Shown here in pieces: positions 24,219 to 32,677 of a DNA stretch of 64,000 nt. Where the stretch lies: the NCBI RefSeq assembly GCF_030378205.1, contig NZ_CP127385.1:744001-808000 (forward strand), in the 5' to 3' direction. Below the pieces are notes generated by a model. The model saw only the letters and a program-made list of their open reading frames with translations, made no database searches and was not told the origin of the DNA. Each line of letters opens with the position of its first letter. The stretch's first letter is position 1. The stretch is from Bradyrhizobium sp. NP1 (GTDB taxonomy: Bacteria > Pseudomonadota > Alphaproteobacteria > Rhizobiales > Xanthobacteraceae). Made by a program: the position numbers and the translations under genes.

Positions 24219-25612
24219 GAGGCGGCCCCTTGGGTAGCCGGCGTGATGCCGGCGGCGCGCGCCGGCACGTCGCTCGGTGGGCCCGCTTCGCCCGGATGTG
24301 GCGGCTGCGCCATCAGGCGGAGGATGTAGACGATGCCGGCGATGAACACGACGAAATACACGATGACGAAGGCGAGCAGCGACGAGCCGACCGCGGGCGC
24401 GGCGAGCGGCGAGGCCGCATCCGCCGTACGCAGCAGGCCGAACACGGTGAAGGGCTGGCGCCCGGTCTCGGTGGTGATCCAGCCCGCAAGCACGGCGATG
24501 AAGCCGGCAGGCCCCATCATCGTGGCAAAGACATGCAGCGCCCGCGAGCGGTAGAGCGCGCCGCGCACGCGCATCAGGAGGCTCAAAAGGCCGAGCGCCG
24601 CGATCAGGAAGCCGAGGCCGACCATGATGCGGAACGACCAGAAGGTGATCGGCACCGGCGGCCAGTTTTCGCGCGGCACGGTGTCGAGGCCGTTAAGCGG
24701 CGCATCGAGCGAATGCTTCAGCACCAGCGAGGACAGCTTTGGAATCTCGATCGCATAGTCGACCCGGGCCGCACTCTGGTTCGGCAGGCCGAACAGGATC
24801 AGCGGCGCGCCGTCCTTGTGGCTCTGGTAATGGCCTTCCATCGCCATCACCTTGGCCGGCTGGTGCTCCAGCGTGTTGAGCCCGTGCTGGTCGCCGGCCA
24901 GAATCTGGATCGGGCCGACGATGGTGGCCATCCACATCGCCATCGAGAACATCACGCGCGCGCCGGCAAGATGCTGGTCGCGCAACAGATGAAAGGCGCC
25001 GACGGCGCCGACCACGAGCGCGGTGGTCAGATACGCCGCGAGCACCATGTGCACGAGGCGGTAGGGGAAGGACGGGTTGAAGATCACCTTCCACCAGTCG
25101 GCCGCGATGAACTGGCCTTCGGCGTTGACGGCGTAGCCCGCGGGCGTCTGCATCCAGGAATTGGCCGAGAGAATCCAGAACGCGGAGATCAGCGTGCCGA
25201 TCGCAACCATCAATGTGGCGAGGAAATGCAGTTTTGGCCCGACCCGCTGCAGGCCGAACAGCATGACGCCAAGGAAGCCCGCCTCGAGGAAGAACGCGGT
25301 CAGCACCTCATAGGCCATCAGCGGGCCGATCACCGGGCCGGTCTTGTCGGCGAAGGCCGACCAGTTGGTGCCGAACTGGTAGGACATCACGATGCCCGAC
25401 ACCACGCCCATGCCGAACACCACCGCGAAGATCTTCAGCCAGTAATTGAACAGGTTGATGAAGACCTCGCGTCCGGTCGCGAGCCACAATGCCTCGAGCA
25501 CAGCGAGATAGCTCGCAAGCCCGATCGTGAAGGCAGGAAAGATGATGTGGAACGACATCGTGAAGGCGAATTGCGCCCGCGCGATCGTGACCGCATCAAA
25601 ATTGTCGAACAT
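24215..25612 (-). CDS. cioA: Cytochrome bd-type quinol oxidase subunit I (CioA/CydA)
   Basis: The 465-aa subunit carries the haem ligands: the His in FAFTMSFHIIFPAFTIG (about residue 22) for haem b595, a His/Met pair further on for b558, and the Q-loop region with GDQHGLNTLEHQPAKVMAMEGHY. The short Q-loop and overall length fit the cyanide-insensitive CioA branch rather than long-loop CydA. It leads the cioA-cioB-DUF2474 unit, 80 bp after the TlpA-like gene, which may feed the same transcript. Confidence 0.94.
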   Translation of the reverse strand: MFDNFDAVTIARAQFAFTMSFHIIFPAFTIGLASYLAVLEALWLATGREVFINLFNYWLKIFAVVFGMGVVSGIVMSYQFGTNWSAFADKTGPVIGPLMAYEVLTAFFLEAGFLGVMLFGLQRVGPKLHFLATLMVAIGTLISAFWILSANSWMQTPAGYAVNAEGQFIAADWWKVIFNPSFPYRLVHMVLAAYLTTALVVGAVGAFHLLRDQHLAGARVMFSMAMWMATIVGPIQILAGDQHGLNTLEHQPAKVMAMEGHYQSHKDGAPLILFGLPNQSAARVDYAIEIPKLSSLVLKHSLDAPLNGLDTVPRENWPPVPITFWSFRIMVGLGFLIAALGLLSLLMRVRGALYRSRALHVFATMMGPAGFIAVLAGWITTETGRQPFTVFGLLRTADAASPLAAPAVGSSLLAFVIVYFVVFIAGIVYILRLMAQPPHPGEAGPPSDVPARAAGITPATQGAAS

Positions 25613-25693
25613 GCGTCACCCCGTCGCCGCGATATTCCTCGCGGAACCTATCACACCGGACGGGGCGGCGATATCGCGGTGCCGGGACGCAGC

Positions 25694-26257
25694 TCAGCTA
25701 TTGGCGTTGAGCAAGCGGGCGACGGTGCGGTCGATGTCCTCGTAGCGGCCCTCGCCATCGTGGTGGAAGACGATGCGTCCGCTCTGATCGATCACATATT
25801 GCGCCGGCCAGTACTGGTTGCGGTAGGCGTCCCAGGTCTTCGAATCATTGTCCTGGGCGACCGGATAGGTAATGCCGTGCCGCTTCAACGCCGCCTGTAC
25901 ATTGGCCGCCGACCGCTCGAACGGAAATTCCGGGGTGTGGACGCCGATCACCACCAGGCCGCGGTCGCGATATTTCGCGTAGAGCGCGGTGACATGCGGC
26001 AGCGTGTTGACGCAGTTGACGCAGCCATAGGTCCAGAAATCGACCAGCACCACCTTGCCGCGCAAGCCCGCCATGGTGAGCGGCGCCGAATTGAACCAGT
26101 TGCTGATCCCGGCAAAATCCGGTGCGGTATCCTGTGCGGCCGCGATCGCGATCGGCGCGACCTTCGATGTGGCTTCGCCGGCAATGCCCGGTATCGCGGT
26201 GGTGGTCAGGCACAAAGTGACGGTCGCGGCAAGCGTGGCGAGCGAGCGTATCGTCAT
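25694..26257 (-). CDS. Exported thioredoxin-fold protein (TlpA/DipZ C-terminal-like)
   Basis: The 187-aa protein has a signal peptide and a thioredoxin-like domain with the active site WTYGCVNCVNTLPHV (CVNC), then VVIGVHTPEFPFERSAANVQAALKRHGITYPVAQDND and YRNQYWPAQYVIDQSGRIVFHHDGEG, characteristic of the DipZ/TlpA-like periplasmic reductases. It lies 24 bp after the CcdA-like gene, its expected electron donor. The ATG at 26257 has GGAGA five bases upstream; an ATG at 26269 does not. Confidence 0.9.
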   Translation of the reverse strand: MTIRSLATLAATVTLCLTTTAIPGIAGEATSKVAPIAIAAAQDTAPDFAGISNWFNSAPLTMAGLRGKVVLVDFWTYGCVNCVNTLPHVTALYAKYRDRGLVVIGVHTPEFPFERSAANVQAALKRHGITYPVAQDNDSKTWDAYRNQYWPAQYVIDQSGRIVFHHDGEGRYEDIDRTVARLLNANS

Positions 26258-26281
26258 GGAGGTCTCCATTGTCGGGGTGGG

Positions 26282-26983
26282 TTACAGGCCGAACTGGCCG
26301 CTTGGATAAAGTGCGGTGAGCCAAGCCACGAGCAGCGTGTCGTACTGGAAGTAGGAGGCGACGGCGAAGGCGACGACGACGGTGCCGAAGGCCTGCTGCA
26401 GGCGCGGCGAAATCCGTGCAAGGCTGCGCACGCGGCTGGTCGCGGCCTGGCCGCCATAGGCGATCGCGAGCATCGGCAGCGCCGCGCCCATCGCGTAGAC
26501 CACGAGCAGCAGGGCGGCCCATCTGGCATCGTGCGATGTCGCAATGACGGTCAGGATCGAGCCCAGCACCGGCCCCGCGCAGGGCGTCCAGACCAGGCCC
26601 AGCGTGGCCCCGAGCAGCAATCCGCTGGTTCGGCCCTGGCCGGGCGCGCCGAGGGCGGCGGTGCTGCCGTTGATGAGGGGGCCTGCGCGAAGCGACAGCC
26701 ATTCGAACGGCCTTGGAAAGATCATCAACAGCCCGAAAAGGAGCAGCAGCCACGTCGCCGCGGTGCGCAGCGTGTTCGGATCAAAGTCGAAGCTGCGGGT
26801 GATCGCGCTCAGACCGAGCGCGACGAACGAGAACGAGATGACGAAGCCGAGCGCGATCATCGCCGGCCTGATCCGGTCGGTTTGGCCGACGGATGCGCCG
26901 AGCAGGATCGGCAGGACCGGAAGTGTGCAGGGTGCGGCGATGGTGGCGATGCCTGCCAGCAGAGCGAGAACGAGGTTGAGCAT
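26282..26983 (-). CDS. CcdA-like thiol:disulfide membrane transporter
   Basis: The 233-aa protein has six predicted membrane helices and the two functional cysteines of the CcdA/DsbD core: APCTLPVLPILLG in helix 1 (about C19) and WTPCAGPVLG in helix 4. It moves reducing equivalents from cytoplasmic thioredoxin to the periplasm, here most likely to the TlpA-like protein encoded next. GGGAAG lies 7 bases before the ATG at 26983, which beats the longer frame starting at 27172. Confidence 0.9.
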   Translation of the reverse strand: MLNLVLALLAGIATIAAPCTLPVLPILLGASVGQTDRIRPAMIALGFVISFSFVALGLSAITRSFDFDPNTLRTAATWLLLLFGLLMIFPRPFEWLSLRAGPLINGSTAALGAPGQGRTSGLLLGATLGLVWTPCAGPVLGSILTVIATSHDARWAALLLVVYAMGAALPMLAIAYGGQAATSRVRSLARISPRLQQAFGTVVVAFAVASYFQYDTLLVAWLTALYPSGQFGL

Positions 26984-27082
26984 CGAAAAGGCTTCCCAGC
27001 GGTTCGATGCATTGTTCGAAAAGCAGCTGTGCCGCGTTACATCTGTCACGCTCTTGTGAGAGAGCGAGTTCGCCACAAACGG

Positions 27083-27117
27083 AAAACGACCCGGAGGGGG
27101 GCATCCCGTCCGGGTCG
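27083..27117 (-). terminator. Intrinsic terminator after the ECF sigma gene
   Basis: CGACCCGGA (27087-27095) and TCCGGGTCG (27109-27117) form a perfect 9-bp stem with a 13-base loop. On the minus strand it is followed by TTTTCC, the layout of a Rho-independent terminator for the sigma factor gene that ends at 27271. It also lies about 100 bp upstream of the CcdA-like gene, so an attenuator role is possible. Confidence 0.7.
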
Positions 27118-27270
27118 CTGGAGGTCCTTGGGAGGTTTGAAAATCGCTGACCCGCGAGACGGTGAGGCTCACCGGCCAATGATCAATTCATAACAGATGA
27201 GTTTTTCCGCCTGATGTCGTCGCGCGTTTCAATTGTTTCGTCGTCATTAATGCCCCGGAAACCATCCGGC

Positions 27271-27882
27271 TTACGCCGCCAGGCTGTTGACGCCAGCGCA
27301 GCGCAGCAGGTCGGCCAGTTGCTTGCGGGCGTAGAACATGCGGGTCTTCACCGTGCTCTGGGGGATGCCGATGATTGCGCCGGCCTCCTCGACCGACTTC
27401 TCATGGTAATAGACCAGGGTGATGATCTCGCGGTGCGCCGGCGACAGTTTCGCGACGCAGGCGCGCAGGATCTTGCTGGTGTCGCGGCGGTCGAGCGAGG
27501 TTTCGGGCGTGTCGGCCTCGTCGGCGATCTGCCGGACGTCTTCCTGGTCGATGTCCTCGTGGCGGCGCTGGCGCAGCGCGGTCAGCGCCTTGAAGCGCGA
27601 GATCGACAGCAGCCAGGTCGACACCTGGGAGCGCCCCTCGAACTGCCTGGCGGTGCGCCAGACGTCCAGGAAAACCTGGCTGACCAGGTCTTCGGCGACG
27701 GTCACGTCCCGCACGATGCGCAGGATGAAGCGGTAAACCCGCACATTGTGCCGGCAGTAAAGGTTATGCATCGCAGTACGGTCGCCGTTGGCAATGCGCT
27801 CCAGCAACATTTCGTCCGAGGTCGCCTGAGCAGTGATGATGCTCTGGCGGGCTGCGGCGTTGATGGCGATCACGTTCGGCAT
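27271..27882 (-). CDS. ECF-type sigma-70 family factor
   Basis: The 203-aa protein has sigma region 2 (LLERIANGDRTAMHNLYCRHNVRVYRFILRIVRDVTVAEDLVSQVFLDVWRTARQFEGRSQVSTWLLSI is intact across about residues 25-93) and region 4 (LSPAHREIITLVYYHEKSVEEAGAIIGIPQSTVKTRMFYARKQL). No anti-sigma gene is adjacent. The ATG at 27882 has GGGAG 7 bases upstream; an in-frame ATG at 28029 adds a region without sigma homology. The C-terminal CAGVNSLAA tail contains one cysteine of unknown meaning. Confidence 0.9.
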   Translation of the reverse strand: MPNVIAINAAARQSIITAQATSDEMLLERIANGDRTAMHNLYCRHNVRVYRFILRIVRDVTVAEDLVSQVFLDVWRTARQFEGRSQVSTWLLSISRFKALTALRQRRHEDIDQEDVRQIADEADTPETSLDRRDTSKILRACVAKLSPAHREIITLVYYHEKSVEEAGAIIGIPQSTVKTRMFYARKQLADLLRCAGVNSLAA

Positions 27883-28128
27883 TTGACAGCTCCCACTGGC
27901 GCCGCTGGCGCGGCGTTGTCGTTGCTGCAAAGTGTTAATGAGCCATCGTTTCCGGACGTCTGCACGAAAAGCGGAAAATGGTTTCGTGGCGGACGGAATT
28001 GTTTCGTCGCGGCCGTCGCGACGAAACATTCGAGGTAAAAATGTGAGCTATTTCAACGATCGCCGGCTGGAGGTAGTGCCGGACGGGCCGGACTTCCCGG
28101 CCCCGGAACAAATCGCGGGCTGCGCGAA

Positions 28129-28866
28129 TCAGGCCTTTTCGCCGGCCGGCGAGAACAGATAGCCGCCGCCGCGGATGGTGCGGATCACGGCCGGCTTGGT
28201 CGGGTCCGGCTCGATCTTGCGGCGGATGCGCATGATCCGCAGGTCCACGGCGCGGTCGAAGGCCTCGGCATCGCGGGCATTGGCGAGTTCGAGCAGCCGC
28301 TCGCGCGACAGCACCCGTTTCGGATTGGCCGCGAATACCTTCAGGAGGCCGAATTCGGACGCGGTCAGCGGGTGCTCGTTGCCCTCGTCGTCGCGCAGCG
28401 CCTGGGCCTCGAGGTCGAGCCATTTGGTGCCGAAGCGCACCAGCTGGTCCTTTTTCGGGGCGTCCTCGGCAGCGGCTGCGACCGCCCTGGCGGGCGAGCT
28501 TCGCCGCAACACCGAGCGGATGCGCGCCATCAATTCGCGCAGCTCGCAGGGTTTTGCGACATAGTCGTCGGCCCCGAGCTCGAGCCCGACCACGCGGTCG
28601 ATCGGGCTTGCGGTCGCCGTCAGCATGATGACGGGGACGTTGGTGCGGCTCTTGAGGTCGCGGATGATCGACAGCCCGTCTTCCTCGGGCATGTTGAGGT
28701 CGAGCACCACGAGGTCGGGGGCGGTACCCGCCGCGATCGCGGCGCGCAGGCTGTTGCCGCCGTCGCAGAGCGTGACGGCGAAGCCGTGCATCTTGAGATA
28801 ATCGCCGACCATTTCGCGGGCCGGCGCCTCGTCATCGACGATGATGATGTGCTGGCTTTGGGTCAT
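28129..28866 (-). CDS. OmpR-family response regulator
   Basis: The 245-aa protein has a receiver domain with phosphoacceptor D56 (LVVLDLNMP), the acidic pair DDE (11-13), and a C-terminal winged helix (KWLDLEAQALRDDEGNEHPLTASEFGLLKVFAANPKRVLSRERLLEL, ending IRTIRGGGYLFSP). It is the last gene of a four-gene signalling operon, overlapping the upstream kinase gene as ATGA at 28863-28866. Its targets are unknown; the divergent UgpB-like gene and the operon itself are candidates. Confidence 0.95.
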   Translation of the reverse strand: MTQSQHIIIVDDEAPAREMVGDYLKMHGFAVTLCDGGNSLRAAIAAGTAPDLVVLDLNMPEEDGLSIIRDLKSRTNVPVIMLTATASPIDRVVGLELGADDYVAKPCELRELMARIRSVLRRSSPARAVAAAAEDAPKKDQLVRFGTKWLDLEAQALRDDEGNEHPLTASEFGLLKVFAANPKRVLSRERLLELANARDAEAFDRAVDLRIMRIRRKIEPDPTKPAVIRTIRGGGYLFSPAGEKA

Positions 28867-30611
28867 GGCATCTCGGTTGCGGGCAGAGTGATGGTGAAGG
28901 TCGATCCCTGGCCGGGGCCGGCGCTGTTGGCCGCGACCTGGCCGCCATGCATGTCGATGATGCGCTTGACGATGGAAAGGCCGAGACCGGTCGAGCTTTC
29001 GCCGGCGGTGGGTTTTGCCGACAGCCGCTGGAAGCGCCCGAACAGGCGCCCGAGGTCCTCCGGCGAAAGCCCGGCGCCTTCGTCGGCGATGCGGATGATG
29101 GTGTTGTCGCCGTCATGGGTGACCAGGACGGCGATCTTGCCGCCGATCGGGCTGTATTTGATGGCGTTGGAGACGAGGTTGTCGATCGACTCCCTGATCC
29201 GGTCGGTGTCGCACATGGTGACGACGTTGGGCGGCGCGGAGACCGTGATGGTCTGCTGCTTGTTGACCGCAAGCGGCCGGTTGGCCTCGGCGACCTCGCT
29301 GACCAGCGCCGCGATGTCGACCGGCTCGCGACGGATGGTGATATCGAAGGCGTCCGCCATCGCGTCGGAAATCAGGTGGTCGACCATGGTGGTCAGCCGC
29401 TTGGTGGCGTCGCGGATGTGATCGACCTGCGCGGTGACGTTCTCCTTCGGCGAGCTGGCGCCGATCAGCTCGGTCAGCATCTCGGTGCGGCCGAGGATGA
29501 CGCCGAGCGGGTTCTTCAGGTCGTGGGCGACGGTGCCAAGGATCTCGTTCTTGAAGCCGTTGGCCCGCTGCAGCCGCAGCCATTGCTGCGACAGCCTGCG
29601 GTTGGCCTGGATCAGCGCGCGGGTGCGCTGGGCCACGCGTTCCTCGAGCTGGGCGTTGGCCTCGTTGAGCTTCTGGTAGAGGATGACGTTGTCGAACGCG
29701 ATCGAAAGCCGGCTGGAGAAGATCTCGACCAGCGCGCGGTCGGTCTCCGACAGCGGACGCTCCGCCTGCAGCAGCACCACGACCTCGCGGCCCGACCCGG
29801 TGCGCAGATAAAGCACGCTGCGGTGGTCGGCGAACTCGTTCTTGCGGCGCGAGAACGCGGCCTCCACCATCTGCCGCAGGTCGGCATCGAGCGCCTTCGA
29901 GCTGGTCTGGCCGATGAAACGGCTGTAGCAGCCGCTCCCCGCCAGCACGGAGAAGTCGCCGTCGTCCTTGCCGCCCTCGTCGCGCAGCACCAGGATGCCG
30001 GCGCAATCGACGTTGAGCAGCGAGGCGAGCTGGGTCAGCACGCCCTCGGCGAGCCGCTGCATCGACTTGAAGTCGTACAGGGTCGAGGCGGCGTCGATGA
30101 TGATCTCGAGCCCGCGCCGCGTCTGCACCATGCGTTCGAGCTGCTGGTAGCTGCGTAACGCCGCGGTCAGCGAGGTGAACAGCTTGTCGGCGGTCAGCTC
30201 GGTCTTCGCCTTGTAGTCGTTGATGTCGTACTGGACGATGATGCGCCGCTCCGGCGCCTGGCCGGGCTGCCCGGTGCGCAGGATGATGCGGACGGTCTCG
30301 TTCCTGATCTCGTTGCGGATGTATTCCACGAGATCGAGGCCGGCGACGTCGGTCTCCATGATGACGTCGAGCAGCACCGCGGCGATATCGGGGTGCTGGC
30401 GCATCAAGGCGCGGCCCTCGGCGGCCGAATAGGCGGAGAGGATCTCCAGCGTCGCGCCGTTGAGGCTGTAGTCGCTCAGCGCAAAGCGCGTGCCCTCGTG
30501 CACGGCGTGATCGTCGTCGATGACGGCGATCTTCCATTTGCGGGCGGACGAATCCTCCGGAGTGGCTCCGGTGTCGTCGATCAGGTGGAGGACATCGTCC
30601 TGTTCGGCCAT
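28863..30611 (-). CDS. Cytosolic hybrid kinase: REC - DUF3369 - HisKA - HATPase
   Basis: The 582-aa protein begins with a receiver domain (phosphoacceptor D82 in VLLDVIMETD). A DUF3369/GAF-like region follows (about 165-315: LEIIIDAASTLYDFKSMQRLAEGVLTQLASLLNVD), then a short coiled coil, a HisKA domain with H363 in VAHDLKNPLG, and an HATPase with NLVSNAIKYSP and STGLGLSIVKRIIDMHGG. No membrane segment is seen. The receiver at the N-terminus suggests phosphotransfer from the neighbouring membrane kinase. It overlaps the genes on both sides. Confidence 0.93.
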   Translation of the reverse strand: MAEQDDVLHLIDDTGATPEDSSARKWKIAVIDDDHAVHEGTRFALSDYSLNGATLEILSAYSAAEGRALMRQHPDIAAVLLDVIMETDVAGLDLVEYIRNEIRNETVRIILRTGQPGQAPERRIIVQYDINDYKAKTELTADKLFTSLTAALRSYQQLERMVQTRRGLEIIIDAASTLYDFKSMQRLAEGVLTQLASLLNVDCAGILVLRDEGGKDDGDFSVLAGSGCYSRFIGQTSSKALDADLRQMVEAAFSRRKNEFADHRSVLYLRTGSGREVVVLLQAERPLSETDRALVEIFSSRLSIAFDNVILYQKLNEANAQLEERVAQRTRALIQANRRLSQQWLRLQRANGFKNEILGTVAHDLKNPLGVILGRTEMLTELIGASSPKENVTAQVDHIRDATKRLTTMVDHLISDAMADAFDITIRREPVDIAALVSEVAEANRPLAVNKQQTITVSAPPNVVTMCDTDRIRESIDNLVSNAIKYSPIGGKIAVLVTHDGDNTIIRIADEGAGLSPEDLGRLFGRFQRLSAKPTAGESSTGLGLSIVKRIIDMHGGQVAANSAGPGQGSTFTITLPATEMP

Positions 30612-32677
30612 TGAGCGGTTCCGTCGGCGAGGGTCTCTGCGGTCGAGGCGCCGCCCTTGGCGACCCGGGGCATGATAATGCGAAACGTGGTGCCTTGTCC
30701 CAGCCTTGACTCGAGCATCATCCGGCCGCCGAGCTGCTGGGTGACCAGATTGTAGACGATATGCAGGCCGAGCCCGGTACCGCCCTCGTTGCGCCGCGTC
30801 GTAAAGAACGGGTCGAACGCCTGGCGCTGCACGTCCGGGCTCATTCCGGCGCCGTCGTCGGCGAAGATGATCTCGACATCGTCCTGGCCGCGTGGCCGCG
30901 CCGAGATCGAGATCGCGCCGGACCGGCCGTCGGCGAAGGCGTGGTTGACGGCGTTGAGGAACAGGTTGGTCAGGATCTGGCCATATGAGCCGGGATAACC
31001 GTCGATCATGAGGCCTTCGGGCACGTCGAGCGTGAGCGAGATCGGCGCGCGCTTGAGCACCGGCCGCAGGCTCGCGATGATCTGGTCGGTGGCCTCGGCC
31101 AGGTTGAACTGGCGCCGCTCCGCGTGCGAGCGGTCGACCGCGACCTGCTTGAACGACTGGATCAGCTCGCCGGCGCGGTGCAGGTTGGAAACCAGCTGCT
31201 GCGAGGCATCGCGCGAGGTGCGGACGAACTCCTCGAGCTGCGAGCGGCGCAGCCCGCCATCGGAGCGCAGCTCCGTCTCGAACATCTCGGCGCGGCGGGC
31301 GAAGCTCGATGCCACTGTCAGGCTGATGCCGATCGGATTGTTGACCTCGTGGGCGACGCCGGCGACCAGGCCGCCGAGCGCGGCGAGCCGCTCGGCATCG
31401 ATCAGGTTCTGCTGCGCGGTGTTGAGCTCGAACAGCGCGCTTTCGGCCCGCTCCTTGGAGGCGCGCAGCTCGTCCTCGGTCTTGCGCTTGGCGATGGCGT
31501 TCTCACGGAACACCTCCACCGCGCGCGCCATCGCGCCGACCTCGTCGCGCGCGGCGGTGCCCTGCACCTGGCGGTCGTAGTCGCCGGAGGTGATGGCGCG
31601 CATCGCCGTCATGATCTGCTGCAGCGGCAGGCGGATCGAGAGCGCGATCAGGACGCCGGCGGTCAGGATGATGCCGAGGAAGATCACGGCGATCGACAGC
31701 ACCCGCCGCGATATGTCGGCGAGCGTGCGATCGAAGGTCTCCTGCGCCTTCTGCTCGCGCTGGCGCATCTTCACCGAGAGGTCGTCGATCGCGGCGATCG
31801 CCTCGGCCTGGCTCGCGTCGATGGTGTTGCGCAACAGGTCGGTGCGGCTGGAAAGCTGCTCGGAGAGCTTGGCAAGCCCCTGGCGCAGCGCCGCGGTGCG
31901 CGTGCCCAGCTTCTGCAGCGCCATGCGCTGCAGGTCGTTGTCGGCAAGATCGCTCATCACCGGGATGGTCTTCTCGATGGTCTCGGTGTTGCGGCGGGCA
32001 TCCTCGGCGGACGCTGTCGCCAGCGACAGGTAGTAGGCGTTGGCAGCCACCAGCATCGCCGTGAAGGCCTCGCGGGACTTGCCGAGCGAAGGCCAGATCA
32101 GCGCGTCGCGGTGACCGGTTGCGCCCTCGATGATGGAATAGAGCCCGGCCATGTCGCGGGCCGGGCCCAGCACTTCCTGCTCATAGGTCCTGGTGATCGT
32201 CGCCTGCACGCTGCGCAGGTCGCCGAACCCGTTGAGGAAGCGATTGGTGACGCGCTCGAGCTCCTCCACCGACCCCGACAGCATCGGATCGGTCGAGGCG
32301 CGCGTGGTCAGCGTGCCCAGCACGGCCTCGCGCAGCAGGAGGATTTCGGCGAACAGCTCCGGGCTCGGCTGGTTGATGTAGCGGTGGATCAGGTTCTGCA
32401 GCCGCGAGGTTTCGCTCTCGAGCAGCGCCAGGATCTTGTCGGACTCGCGGACCTGCCGCACGTCCTCCCAGGCCGAGCCGAGCACTTGGGCGCCGTTGTA
32501 GATCATTGCCGCCAGCACGATGACGACGGCCGAGTTCAGCGCCGCGATCGACAGGATGCGCCAACGGATCGGCACGGCGCGCAACAGCCCGACGATACGC
32601 GCACGGATGCGCGTGGCGAGGCTCGCCGGTCGTTCCGCAATGTCATTCGGTCCGGGCGCTGCCAAGGCCAGAGTCAC
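30581..32677 (-). CDS. Membrane sensor kinase with large periplasmic domain (TorS-like architecture)
   Basis: The 698-aa kinase has two membrane helices (about 41-61 and 326-348) enclosing a 265-residue all-helical periplasmic domain, then HAMP (about 350-402), a coiled coil, HisKA with H443 in VAGVAHEVNNPIG, and an HATPase with DGAGMSPDVQRQAFDPFFTTRRNEGGTGLGLH. The helical sensor domain recalls TorS, which reads a periplasmic binding protein. Its ATG overlaps the stop of the TRAP-type binding protein gene (ATGA, 32674-32677) and it ends 31 bp inside the next kinase gene. Confidence 0.93.
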   Translation of the reverse strand: MTLALAAPGPNDIAERPASLATRIRARIVGLLRAVPIRWRILSIAALNSAVVIVLAAMIYNGAQVLGSAWEDVRQVRESDKILALLESETSRLQNLIHRYINQPSPELFAEILLLREAVLGTLTTRASTDPMLSGSVEELERVTNRFLNGFGDLRSVQATITRTYEQEVLGPARDMAGLYSIIEGATGHRDALIWPSLGKSREAFTAMLVAANAYYLSLATASAEDARRNTETIEKTIPVMSDLADNDLQRMALQKLGTRTAALRQGLAKLSEQLSSRTDLLRNTIDASQAEAIAAIDDLSVKMRQREQKAQETFDRTLADISRRVLSIAVIFLGIILTAGVLIALSIRLPLQQIMTAMRAITSGDYDRQVQGTAARDEVGAMARAVEVFRENAIAKRKTEDELRASKERAESALFELNTAQQNLIDAERLAALGGLVAGVAHEVNNPIGISLTVASSFARRAEMFETELRSDGGLRRSQLEEFVRTSRDASQQLVSNLHRAGELIQSFKQVAVDRSHAERRQFNLAEATDQIIASLRPVLKRAPISLTLDVPEGLMIDGYPGSYGQILTNLFLNAVNHAFADGRSGAISISARPRGQDDVEIIFADDGAGMSPDVQRQAFDPFFTTRRNEGGTGLGLHIVYNLVTQQLGGRMMLESRLGQGTTFRIIMPRVAKGGASTAETLADGTAQWPNRTMSST

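Noticed and set aside
24230..27193. A 987-codon open frame on the plus strand
   Set aside because: It is antisense to cioA, the TlpA-like and CcdA-like genes; composition is that of a shadow frame.
26282..27882. Whether the CcdA- and TlpA-like genes are SoxV and SoxW
   Set aside because: They lie about 20 kb from the sox operon, next to cytochrome bd genes, so calling them soxVW is not justified by context.
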